From JBFWRK01 sp050248955 (lineage in GTDB: Bacteria; Actinomycetota; Acidimicrobiia; Acidimicrobiales; Ilumatobacteraceae): a DNA stretch of 18,453 nucleotides. The translations under genes and the position numbers were made by a program. Shown here one piece after another: positions 1 to 7,790 of this stretch (the stretch's first letter is position 1; every line of letters begins with the position of its first letter). Location of the stretch: the NCBI GenBank assembly GCA_050248955.1, contig JBFWRK010000034.1, forward strand, positions 1 to 18,453, in the 5' to 3' direction. The notes beneath the pieces are model-generated. The model did not search any database and was not told the origin of the DNA. It saw nothing but the letters and a program-made list of their open reading frames with translations.

Positions 1-2
1 GC

Positions 3-686
3 GAGGCGCTCCATGCCGCGCTCGAGCGCGGGCGCCAGCTCTCCGTCAGCACCATGGCTGTACGAGATGAACGCGTCGTTCCCCACGCCTTCATCGTCCC
101 ACGCCGCGTTGCGGCCACGCGGGCGCTCCCGGCGCCGCTACGGTCGCGGGCCGTGCTCCTGGTCCACGCCGGCAATCGCGTCGATCTCCCGGGCCGGGGG
201 ACCCCCCGCTTCCCTCCCGCGCTCGTGCCGCTCGTGCGCCGGCGTGTGGCGCAAGTGCTCACCGATCTCCGCCCGAGAGGGGTCGTGTCCGCTGCGGCGG
301 CAGGCGCGGATCTCATCGTCCTCGAAGAGGCGATCGAGGCGGGGATCACGATCCACCTCGCGCTGCCGCTCGGCGTCGAGCAGTTCCGAGCGAGGGCGGT
401 CGAGGATCTCGGTGGTGATTGGGCGGAGCGCTACGACCGTGTGCTCGCCGAAGCCACCGAGCACGGCACCGTGCACATCGAGAACCGCGGCAACGACGAG
501 GACTGGTTCACCGAAGGCAACGAGACGATCCTCGACCGAGCCGAGATGCTGTCCGATGGCGACTCGATCTACGCGCTCGTCGTCCGGCCGCACAGCGGCG
601 AGTCGCTGCCGAGCGCGACCGATCGCTTCGCGGCGAGCGCGGCGAAGCGAGGTTGGCCGGTGATCGAGCTCGGCATCACGCCGTGA
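3..686 (+). CDS. SLOG-like nucleotide-sensor domain protein, partial (5' end outside window)
   Basis: The frame is open from the first bases of the window. Codons before ATG 54 keep the GC-rich third-position pattern and that ATG has no Shine-Dalgarno, so the gene most likely begins upstream and only its C-terminal part is seen. Counting from ATG 54, residues 33-180 look like a SLOG/LOG Rossmannoid domain: a hydrophobic strand leading into an 'HAGNRVD' turn, 'TPRFP', then 'SAAAAGADLIVLEEA' (residues 79-93), the small-residue nucleotide-binding loop typical of this superfamily. A 'LGGDWAERYDRV' helix follows. SLOG domains are known or predicted to bind or produce nucleotide derivatives in bacterial conflict systems. 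The gene runs convergently into the CHAT-fusion gene, and the two 3' ends overlap by 11 bp (676-686). The ligand, and whether upstream domains exist, cannot be judged here. The family call is by motif only. Confidence 0.7.
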   Translation, partial: EALHAALERGRQLSVSTMAVRDERVVPHAFIVPRRVAATRALPAPLRSRAVLLVHAGNRVDLPGRGTPRFPPALVPLVRRRVAQVLTDLRPRGVVSAAAAGADLIVLEEAIEAGITIHLALPLGVEQFRARAVEDLGGDWAERYDRVLAEATEHGTVHIENRGNDEDWFTEGNETILDRAEMLSDGDSIYALVVRPHSGESLPSATDRFAASAAKRGWPVIELGITP

Positions 687-3600
687 GCTCGATCTTGTCG
701 TTGTGCAGGACGAGAGCCCCGACATCCTCGCGTGCCGCGACCTGCGGGTAGTTCACGTAGATCTTCCCGTCGCCGCCGTGCTTGGCGATGGCCTGGATCG
801 CATCCGCGTCGGGATGGTTGAACTTCGAACCGTCCGTCGACACGAGGAACCGGTCGCAGTCGATCAGTTCGAGCACCTCCGACGAGATGTTGCCGCGACT
901 GCCGTGGTGGGCGAGCTTGAACAGGTCGAGCTTGATCCTCGGCACGTCGCGCTCAGCGGCGAGCCGGCGCAACGACGACGCGAGCACCGGTGCGTGTGCG
1001 TCGCCGCCGAAGAGGCACGCCGAGTGGCCGAACTCGAAGAGGAACGCGATGCTCGATCCGTTCGGCACGGACCCGTCCTTGCCGAGCACTGGCTTCGCCG
1101 CGCCGTTGCCGCCGCGCGTCGTTTCCTCGAAGCGATCGGTCGTCGCGAGCAGCGCCAGCGCTTCGGCCGCGTTCCCCGGCTGGACCGACACGTCCTCGAG
1201 CGCCCGCTGCCACGTCCGGCGCAGCCGCTGGAGTCCCTCGGGGACGGGCGACAGCAGCGTCACGCGCGCGCCGCCGGCGACCATCACCGACGGCAACGGC
1301 CCGGCATCCGGGACCCGTATCACGCCGCCGTCGAAGGCGAGGTTCCACGGCTTGCCGTCGAGCAGCGCGTCGAGGATCGCCCCCTCCCTGCCCCCGCGCG
1401 CCGGCGGCAGGTGGTGCCAGCCGTTGAACCAGATGTCGTCGAACGTCGCTTGTTCGTCGAGGAGCAGTTGGATCGCGCCGTCGATGTGATCGGCGTCGAC
1501 GTGGGTGATCACGAACAGATCGAGATGCAGGTCGCCGAGCCGGCTCCTGACCTCCTTCTTGTAGGCGCTCGCCGGTCCGGCGTCGATGAGCATGCGCGAC
1601 TGCTGCCGATCGTCGCCGTACGTCACGAGGATGGCGTCGCCGTAGCTCGCCGGGAGCGCTTCGACCTGGACGCTCGCGCTCCGCTGCCGTCGGCCGCGTG
1701 GCGAACGCCGCGCGGCTCGCGGCTCGACCGCTGCGACCCCGTTCGAGGCGGCACCCGGAGCGGGCGCGGCGCCCTCACCATTCGGGCCGGTCCACGCCGA
1801 GAGCGTCGACACGGCCTCCTCGAGGCGCACCCGCCGCGGGTCGTCGACCGGGAGGAGCAACGCCAGGTCCTGCATGTGGTCGAGCGTCTGGGTCCGCTGC
1901 CGATAGCTCGATCTCGTGCCGAACGTCCTCCGGTACGCGGCGGTCATCTCACTGGCCTTCGCCTTGCGCTGTCGTTCGGTGGTCGCCTGCATGAGCTCGG
2001 TCAACAGCTCGTCACCGGTCATCACACGTGCCCAGTAGTCCGCCGCGAACGGCTGCTGGTCGATGAGCAGCGGTGGCGCCGGGCTCGGTTCCCGTGGCGC
2101 GGGCCGTAGGACGGGCGGCTCGCCCAGGACGGCGCGCAGCTGTGCCGCGTTCTGCCGCTGGTACGCGTCGGTTCCCGTCGCCGCCTCGTAGGCCTCGGCG
2201 GCCTTGCGCACGAGCTCGACCCGCCGCGGGTCGCTCGGGTCCAGGCATGCCGCGTGCTTCTTGGCGAGCGACGCCCGCAGCGCGAGCCGCTCGTCGGTGA
2301 GGGACGCCGCTTCGATCAGCCGCTCGATCCGTTGCGAGGCGTCCTCGAACAGGCCGTCGATCACCTCGCGGCTCTGCGCCGTCGACACCGCCGGCGCACC
2401 GGTCCGGCCGAGCGCCAGCTGCTGCGCGAAGCGCGCCTCGAGGTTGGCGAGCTGCTCCAGCGAGCTCAGCCGGTGACCACTCTTGCGAACACCGCCTTCC
2501 GTCGCCTTGCGGTACCAGCGCATGCCCTGCTCGGCACTGCCGAAATCGGCGTACGCGGCACCGAGCGCCTCGCAGATCTCGGGCGTGCTCCACGTGGGAT
2601 GGGACTCCGCGGCGCCGGCCAGCACGTCGAGCTCGTCGATGAGCCGCTGGCGCGCGCTCGCCGTGGCGACCGCCTCCGGCCGGCTGATGTCACCTGCCGT
2701 CACCGTGCACGTCGTCACGCGGCGGAGGAGCTCGTCCGTCGTGAGCGGGGCGCGCGGCGGCTCGTCGCTCGGCCGCTGCCCGGTGTGCAGCCGGAAGCCG
2801 GGAACGCCGTAGCACTGGTACGCCGCCCAGGTGTTCGAACCATCCCGCGCCCGGGCCCGCCCACTCTCGACGCTGGTCGCGTAGTCCGCGCCCGTGAGGA
2901 GCGACTCGTACAGCGTCACGGCGAAGCGCACTGCGGCGATGTCGCTGACCGGCCAGCCGGCGGCGACCACGGCACGAACGCCGCCTGCCATGAGCTCTCT
3001 GGCGATGCCGGCGGAGAGCCGGTTGATGCCGACGCGCGCGAGGTGGCAGCAGTTGAGGAAGAAGAGCTCCGGCATGACCGGCAGCTGACGGATCGTCGTG
3101 CCGGAGATCACGAGGTCGTCGCCGATCAAGGCTCCCGAGCTCGCTTGCACGATCTCCCCCGGCCGCGTCGGGTCGTCCACGACCTCGCCGTGCGACGCGA
3201 TGTGGATGATCCGGTAGTCCCGCTCGAACAGTGCGTCGAGGATGCCGGCCGCAGTACGTCTCGGAGCGTTCCCGAGACCGACGAAGTTGCCGGAGGCGTC
3301 CCACACCAAGGAGCGCACTTCGTATCCGTGGCGGGTGAGCATGCCGGTGACCGCGAGCGCCTCGTCGGCCGCACCCTGCAGGGGCGGGTGGGTGGTCACC
3401 GGCGGGTTGCCGATCACGAGCGCCGTCTCCTTGCGGGCGCGCCGGGTGCTCCAGCGCCACTGGTTCGACTCGCGGAACTGGCGCAGCAGCCCCGCAGCGA
3501 GGGACAGCACGCGCCGCTCGCCGTCGAGCGTTCGCATCGCCAGCAGCTCCCACGGGTAGTTCGCCGTGTACTCGTCGACGATCAGGTGGAGCTCCGTGGC

Positions 3601-6195
3601 GTGCGCGACCTCGCGCTTGAACTCGCGCGGGAACAACAGCTCGTAGAGCGTGCTCGCCGTCTGGCTCTCGCCGTCCGACGCTTCCATCGCCTGCTCGATC
3701 AGCTGGTCGACGGCGACGCGGTCGATGCGATGCAGCGCACGGTCGACCCGCGCGAGCCGGCCGAGGTACGACACGTCGAGCTCGAGCTCGCGACCGAGCG
3801 CGTTCGGGTCCTGCGACGCCTCCGCGCGATCGCGGTTCAGCCGCTCGGCATCACTGGCGGTGACGACGAACCGGCTCCACGTCTCGGACAGCTCGGCAGC
3901 GGGTGGCCGTGGCGGCAGTGCGCCCTCACGCATCTCCGGGGTCGTGACGACGTCGAGCACCGCCGCCCGCTCGGAACCGACGAGATCGACGATGTCGACG
4001 AGCGCACGGCTCGCCAACTCGCACCGGTCGGCATACCGCTCGATGATCTGGATCGCCATGACCCGTACCGATGGGAGCTTCGGCAAGCTCGGGCTCTCCT
4101 GCTCGTAACGCTCGAGCGACTGGTTCGCGCGGACGATGCCTTCGACGATCGCAGCCAGCGACGTGTCGACCGCGAGGCCACCGGCGTCGAGCGAACTACC
4201 GATCAGCACGCTCGAGACGCCGACACCCAGCTTCCTGCTGCCGTGCGCGGCCGACGAGCGATGTCGCTCGCCTTCGTGCTGGTACAGCCGGAGGCACCGG
4301 TCGAGCACCGCCTTCGTGACCGCGGTCGTGAGATCGCCCTTGTTGAGCTCACCCGTCTGGCCGAGCCCGATGACGTAGACCCCGACGGGGTACTGCACGT
4401 CGTCCTCGGGCGCCCGCAGGAACAACGACTCGCCGATCTGCGCCGGATACCGGCCGATCAGGTCGTGCCGGCTCAACACGCCGTCGAGCCGGCTGTCGAC
4501 GACACCCTCGGCGCCACGGATGGGGGCATCGTCGTAGTGCCCGACGATGACCGGGAAGTCGGCGTGCTCGAGGCTGCCGTGGACGAGTGTGACCCGGACC
4601 TTGCCGGGCTCGGCCTCGACGACCGGCGCGACGGGCGCGCTCGACACGCTCGGGCTCGACCCATCCGTGCCCGCGATCGGCTCGGCGGCGATCGGTGCTG
4701 CTGATCTCACACCCGAACGCGCCGTCATCTCCCCGGGCTGTCCGTCAGCTTCGGGCGCCTCCGTGAGCGCCGCGCCGAGCCTGCCGAGCACCCAGTTCAA
4801 GGTGCGCGTGGAGCGCCAATATCCTCCGTGATCGACGGCCTCCTGTCGGTCGAGCTGCAACCAGTTCGGCGGCTGGACGAGCTCGACGCCACCGGCCGAG
4901 CGGACGGAGTCGACCGGCACGAGGAGGTCGTTCGCCGCGCCACCCATCACGCGATCGAACGTCGCGTCCCGGAGGCGGCGTGCGGCCGGCGAACCGGGGG
5001 CCGGTTCGTAGGCGGAGCCGACGCCGAAGAACGTCACGCCCTCGGGGGGCCTGCCGAGGTTGAGCGCGGCGAGGCGCTTGTCGTCGGGGTCCATCGCCCG
5101 TACGCCGTCGATCCCCTCGTACGCGCCGACGAGGAGGTGCTTCACGAGTGCGAGCACCGTGTCGAGCGCATCGACGACGGGGTTGTCAGGGATGAAGGTG
5201 AGCAGGTTCGTGATCTGGCTCACGAAGGTGTCGAGGTTGCTCGCGCTGCACACCGGCGTACCGGCGTTCGGTGTGGCCATGAACGTGATCGACCGCACGT
5301 TGACCTGCTCGGCGCGAGCGGACAGCTCGGCGAGCTCACGCGCCACCAGCCCGCCCCGGCTGTGCGCGATCACGTCGATGTCGAAGTGCTGGTCGCGCCG
5401 CGCGAGGCGCCGGAGGTCGTCGAGCAGGAGCTCGGCGTTGTCGCCCGGAGCCCGGGAGAGCGTGAAGTGGTCGTACGCCCAGAGTCGACCGTCGTAGCGG
5501 GTCGCGAGGCTCTGCATGAACAACGGCGGCATGGAGCCGAACCCGGTGTGCGCCTGGGCCATCGTGCCGTGGAGGAACAGCAACGAGCGACCCGCCGAGA
5601 GCCGCTTCACGTCCTGGAACCCGAGGCCGAGCTCCGGCACCGGCACCGAGAAGGTCGTCGGGTCGAACGTTCGGAGCCCTTCGCGACGGTGCGACTCCTC
5701 CCACCACCGGGCGAAGTGGAGACCGGCCTTGTGGAGCAGGTGGTCGGCGACTTTCGGGACGAGCACACGGATGATGCGCTTCGCGACCGCGCTGGTGATG
5801 CCGCGCGTCGCGCCCTCGGCGAGGGCGTCGTCGAGCGGGACCGAGAAGTGGACGTCGGGGGCGGCGCGGCCGCGCGTGGGCGGGCGCCCGAGCGCGGTCG
5901 GCAGCACCCATCGGACCCGGCCGGTGTCCGGATCCTCGACGAGCAGCACGGCCGGACCAGCGATCGCGATGGCGACATCGGCCGTCGGCAGGCCGGCCGC
6001 CTCACCACGAGTACGGGGCGGCAGCTCGAATCGGTGCTCGCGCGCGTCGACGACGTCGAACGCCTCGTCGAGCGCGCTCTCGAGGGCGCCCGCGAGCGAC
6101 GACGCCGATGTGTCCCGCGCGTCTCCGCCCCTCGTGACACCGCTCTTGGGCTGGACGGTCACGGACACACGGCGCTCGCCTGTCCCGGTCGCCAT
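676..6195 (-). CDS. Giant multidomain protein: alpha/beta-hydrolase + M17-N-like + CHAT protease + helical region + metallo-beta-lactamase
   Basis: This is an 1839-residue predicted cytoplasmic protein with no signal peptide or clear membrane segment. Residues ~180-475 are a lipase-like alpha/beta-hydrolase: oxyanion 'HGT' 209-211, nucleophile elbow HSRGG 278-282 (Ser279), probable Asp423 and His456. After a Pro/Ala/Ser linker, ~530-735 resembles the N-terminal domain of M17 aminopeptidases ('VIGLGQTGELNKGDL', 608-622) without the peptidase domain. Residues ~868-1140 are a CHAT caspase-like protease: 'IASHGE' with His1002 and 'FFLNCCHL' with Cys1050 in the catalytic position. Residues ~1150-1465 are helical and TPR-like. 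After an Ala/Pro/Arg linker, 1506-1839 are a ComEC-like metallo-beta-lactamase: HVDADH 1565-1570, GGD 1730-1732, AHHGS 1762-1766. The start is ATG 6195, preceded by an AAAGGGG Shine-Dalgarno about 5 nt away. Domain calls are by motif; the biological role (effector of a conflict system, perhaps with self-cleavage) is inferred. Confidence 0.85.
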   Translation of the reverse strand: MATGTGERRVSVTVQPKSGVTRGGDARDTSASSLAGALESALDEAFDVVDAREHRFELPPRTRGEAAGLPTADVAIAIAGPAVLLVEDPDTGRVRWVLPTALGRPPTRGRAAPDVHFSVPLDDALAEGATRGITSAVAKRIIRVLVPKVADHLLHKAGLHFARWWEESHRREGLRTFDPTTFSVPVPELGLGFQDVKRLSAGRSLLFLHGTMAQAHTGFGSMPPLFMQSLATRYDGRLWAYDHFTLSRAPGDNAELLLDDLRRLARRDQHFDIDVIAHSRGGLVARELAELSARAEQVNVRSITFMATPNAGTPVCSASNLDTFVSQITNLLTFIPDNPVVDALDTVLALVKHLLVGAYEGIDGVRAMDPDDKRLAALNLGRPPEGVTFFGVGSAYEPAPGSPAARRLRDATFDRVMGGAANDLLVPVDSVRSAGGVELVQPPNWLQLDRQEAVDHGGYWRSTRTLNWVLGRLGAALTEAPEADGQPGEMTARSGVRSAAPIAAEPIAGTDGSSPSVSSAPVAPVVEAEPGKVRVTLVHGSLEHADFPVIVGHYDDAPIRGAEGVVDSRLDGVLSRHDLIGRYPAQIGESLFLRAPEDDVQYPVGVYVIGLGQTGELNKGDLTTAVTKAVLDRCLRLYQHEGERHRSSAAHGSRKLGVGVSSVLIGSSLDAGGLAVDTSLAAIVEGIVRANQSLERYEQESPSLPKLPSVRVMAIQIIERYADRCELASRALVDIVDLVGSERAAVLDVVTTPEMREGALPPRPPAAELSETWSRFVVTASDAERLNRDRAEASQDPNALGRELELDVSYLGRLARVDRALHRIDRVAVDQLIEQAMEASDGESQTASTLYELLFPREFKREVAHATELHLIVDEYTANYPWELLAMRTLDGERRVLSLAAGLLRQFRESNQWRWSTRRARKETALVIGNPPVTTHPPLQGAADEALAVTGMLTRHGYEVRSLVWDASGNFVGLGNAPRRTAAGILDALFERDYRIIHIASHGEVVDDPTRPGEIVQASSGALIGDDLVISGTTIRQLPVMPELFFLNCCHLARVGINRLSAGIARELMAGGVRAVVAAGWPVSDIAAVRFAVTLYESLLTGADYATSVESGRARARDGSNTWAAYQCYGVPGFRLHTGQRPSDEPPRAPLTTDELLRRVTTCTVTAGDISRPEAVATASARQRLIDELDVLAGAAESHPTWSTPEICEALGAAYADFGSAEQGMRWYRKATEGGVRKSGHRLSSLEQLANLEARFAQQLALGRTGAPAVSTAQSREVIDGLFEDASQRIERLIEAASLTDERLALRASLAKKHAACLDPSDPRRVELVRKAAEAYEAATGTDAYQRQNAAQLRAVLGEPPVLRPAPREPSPAPPLLIDQQPFAADYWARVMTGDELLTELMQATTERQRKAKASEMTAAYRRTFGTRSSYRQRTQTLDHMQDLALLLPVDDPRRVRLEEAVSTLSAWTGPNGEGAAPAPGAASNGVAAVEPRAARRSPRGRRQRSASVQVEALPASYGDAILVTYGDDRQQSRMLIDAGPASAYKKEVRSRLGDLHLDLFVITHVDADHIDGAIQLLLDEQATFDDIWFNGWHHLPPARGGREGAILDALLDGKPWNLAFDGGVIRVPDAGPLPSVMVAGGARVTLLSPVPEGLQRLRRTWQRALEDVSVQPGNAAEALALLATTDRFEETTRGGNGAAKPVLGKDGSVPNGSSIAFLFEFGHSACLFGGDAHAPVLASSLRRLAAERDVPRIKLDLFKLAHHGSRGNISSEVLELIDCDRFLVSTDGSKFNHPDADAIQAIAKHGGDGKIYVNYPQVAAREDVGALVLHNDKIELTA

Positions 6196-6243
6196 GAAGA
6201 CCCCTTTCGCCCCGGTCCACCCCAGCAGACCGGACGGCGTTTC

Positions 6244-6249
6244 ACCGTA
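6244..6249 (-). promoter_or_regulatory. Candidate -10 element of the CHAT-fusion gene
   Basis: Read on the minus strand this is TACGGT, a TANNNT-type actinobacterial -10. It would give a leader of about 42 nt that includes the AAAGGGG ribosome site. No convincing -35 was seen, so this is weak. The same hexamer lies upstream of the subtilase and of the ECF sigma gene. Confidence 0.3.
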
Positions 6250-6367
6250 CTCCTCCCAGCTGGCAGCCGACTCCGCGCCCCACCAGCCGCCACAAAGTCA
6301 TGATGGCCGGGGTGGCCACCGAGGCGGCTCTCGGCCCGGCGCGCGGCCCAGTCCCACCATCCCCGGG

Positions 6368-6472
6368 TTCTCTGCTCGCCGACGACTCCCGACCGGTTCT
6401 CCGCTCCCATCCGGACGGCGGATGACCTCGCCCGAGCAGAGACCGGGGCTGGTGACGCGGACGAGCAGAGAA
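6368..6472. repeat. Symmetric four-copy 11-bp motif array
   Basis: Four related 11-mers lie in head-head/tail-tail order. TTCTCTGCTCG is at 6368-6378 and the variant TTCTCCGCTCC at 6398-6408. Two inverted copies follow: CGAGCAGAGAC at 6433-6443 and CGAGCAGAGAA at 6462-6472. The outer pair is an exact 11-bp inverted repeat. Centre-to-centre spacings are about 30, 35 and 29 bp, close to three helical turns, so the copies could lie on one DNA face. They sit between two divergent genes. They may be regulator binding sites, or an imperfect ~50-bp-arm inverted repeat of other origin. Confidence 0.55.
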
Positions 6473-6647
6473 ACGGCGTGGCTGGGATCTCGTCGGGTCC
6501 GATGACGACGTCGCACCAGCACACTCCGGCGCTCCAGCGTCACCAACCGTTACGCGCAACGACCGAGCTCATTTCACCCAGGCGCCACGCGTCGGTCGTC
6601 CCGACGCCAGTCGCCACAACGGCGGACGAGCAGCCAGAATCGATGCC

Positions 6648-7712
6648 ATGGGGATCACCGGTGCCGAGGCCCGCATCCGACCGGGGCGGCCGAGCGATGC
6701 GGCCGCCCTCGCCCGGGTCCAGCGCGCCGCCGCGCTGGAGGGCTTCGCCCACATCTTCCCGGCCGACGCGCCGAAGCCGACCGTTGCGTCGCTGACGCCG
6801 TCATGGCACGACCTGCTCGTCGATCCCGAGGTCACCGTGCTCGTCGCCGAGGATGCAGCCGGACCGGAGGACGCGATCGGCGACGAGGACGGGTCCGGCC
6901 CGGCGGACGCGATCGGCGACGAGGACGGGCCTGTCGTCGTCGGCGGCGTGGTGGTGCGGCCAGAACCGTCGGTGCCGGCGGGTTTCCTGTTCGAGCGTCT
7001 CTACGTCGACCCGTCCTGCTGGGCGACGGGCATCGGCGGCCGCCTCCACGACGAGGCGATCCGCGCCGCCGGACAGCGCGGCGTGCGCCGCGTGAACCTC
7101 TGGGTGCTCGTCGAGAACCGGCGGGGGCGGGCGATGTACGAGCAGCGGCGCTGGCGACGGGTCACGGGTGAGCGGCTCGCGCTCGAGCGCCCTCCGGTGA
7201 GCGAGGTCCTCTACGAGCTCGAGCTGGACGAAAACAAGGAAGGACCGGCTGGGGGGAGCCGGTCCTTCACGTCGAGGGAGGCAATGCTTGGGGGGACACG
7301 CTCGACCTCGACAACACACAGCGTAGGCGGAGGCGCGCGCTCCGACAACCGTGTCGAAGGACCCATTCGCCGGCCCGCGGTGTCACTGGACGACATCGTG
7401 GAGCAGGCGATCACGGACGCGCGGGCACGCTTCGCGATCGACAGCACCGACGACGAGAGCGACACCGACACCACCGGCGCCGCCGGCATCGTCGTGCTCG
7501 AGGCGCGCGACGTCACCTGGCGCGACAGCAGCCTCGGCTGCCCGGCACCGGGGACGAGCTACCTCCAGCGGCTCACCGAGGGGTTCCTCGTGGTGCTGCG
7601 CGTCGGCGCCCGCCGCGTCGAGTACCACAGCGGCCCGAGCGGTCCCGCTCGGTACTGCCCGAACCCTCAGCCACCGCTGCCGGCAGGAACCCCGGGGTTC
7701 GGCCCGGTCTGA
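6648..7712 (+). CDS. GNAT N-acetyltransferase in frame with a C-terminal 'SSLGCP' domain
   Basis: This is a single 354-residue frame with two unrelated parts. Residues ~8-192 are a GNAT acyltransferase: N-terminal 'IRPGRPSDAAALARVQ', then 'LYVDPSCWATGIGGRL' (118-133) as the acetyl-CoA loop (a variant of R/Q-x-x-G-x-G/A), and 'LVENRRGRAMYEQRRW' (154-169). The acceptor is unknown. An acidic insert (71-95) contains a 12-residue tandem duplication. Residues ~245-338 carry the 'DVTWRDSSLGCPAPG' (288-302) and 'VEYHSG' signature of a small domain usually found alone in actinobacterial exported proteins; its function is unknown. Residues 193-245 are low complexity, and the DNA there contains a perfect 12-bp-stem hairpin. 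An in-frame ATG at 7284 (residue 213), just after GGGAGG, could start the second part separately. No Shine-Dalgarno is visible before ATG 6648; CAGAAT at 6636-6641 may be a -10 for a leaderless start. True fusion versus a lost stop codon is unresolved. Confidence 0.75.
   Translation: MGITGAEARIRPGRPSDAAALARVQRAAALEGFAHIFPADAPKPTVASLTPSWHDLLVDPEVTVLVAEDAAGPEDAIGDEDGSGPADAIGDEDGPVVVGGVVVRPEPSVPAGFLFERLYVDPSCWATGIGGRLHDEAIRAAGQRGVRRVNLWVLVENRRGRAMYEQRRWRRVTGERLALERPPVSEVLYELELDENKEGPAGGSRSFTSREAMLGGTRSTSTTHSVGGGARSDNRVEGPIRRPAVSLDDIVEQAITDARARFAIDSTDDESDTDTTGAAGIVVLEARDVTWRDSSLGCPAPGTSYLQRLTEGFLVVLRVGARRVEYHSGPSGPARYCPNPQPPLPAGTPGFGPV
6870..6929 (+). repeat. Tandem duplication inside the GNAT gene (36-bp period)
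   Basis: A 24-base sequence at 6870-6893 recurs exactly at 6906-6929, a 36-bp period. It encodes two copies of 'DAIGDEDG' in an acidic loop between the strand ending 'VLVAED' and the strand 'VVVGGVVV'. It keeps the frame, so it looks like a recent in-frame slippage or duplication in a surface loop. Confidence 0.8.
7239..7268. terminator. Perfect hairpin at the GNAT/SSLGCP junction
   Basis: A 12-bp perfect stem (7239-7250 with 7257-7268) encloses a GGGGGG loop. It lies exactly where the GNAT domain would be expected to end but inside the continuous reading frame. On the plus strand there is no T-tract; on the minus strand it is followed by TTGTTTTCG, so it could also terminate antisense transcription. 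Its GGACCGGC/GCCGGTCC core is shared with the hairpin at 7726-7750. Confidence 0.6.
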
Positions 7713-7725
7713 GGGCGCGCTGGAC

Positions 7726-7750
7726 GGGGACCGGCGAGCAGCCGGTCCCC
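7726..7750. terminator. Terminator-like hairpin between convergent genes
   Basis: GGGGACCGGC (7726-7735) pairs perfectly with GCCGGTCCCC (7741-7750) around the loop GAGCA. It lies 13 bp after the GNAT-frame stop and 40 bp before the subtilase stop on the other strand, so it could serve either gene. No T-tract follows, which is common in high-GC actinobacteria. Confidence 0.65.
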
Positions 7751-7790
7751 ATCGCAGTCGTCAGCCGACGTCGTCGGCTCGTGGAGTGCG

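Larger units (their letters stand above)
6196..6647. other. Divergent intergenic region (452 bp)
   Basis: No reading frame here shows protein-like content, although short GC-driven frames cross it. It separates the divergent CHAT-fusion gene (-) and GNAT gene (+), so it should hold both promoters. Its only clear structure is the symmetric motif array at 6368-6472. No RNA gene was recognised. Confidence 0.6.

Noticed and set aside
54..56. ATG 54 as the true start of the SLOG-like gene
   Set aside because: No ribosome site precedes it and the frame is open with good codon bias up to the window edge, so the gene probably starts further upstream.
2254..4704. 816-residue plus-strand open frame antisense to the CHAT-fusion gene (similar long frames at 703-2109 and 4828-6303)
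   Set aside because: Low-complexity Arg/Ala/Glu/Asp-rich translation with no domain; it is the mirror of a real high-GC coding strand, where stop codons are rare.
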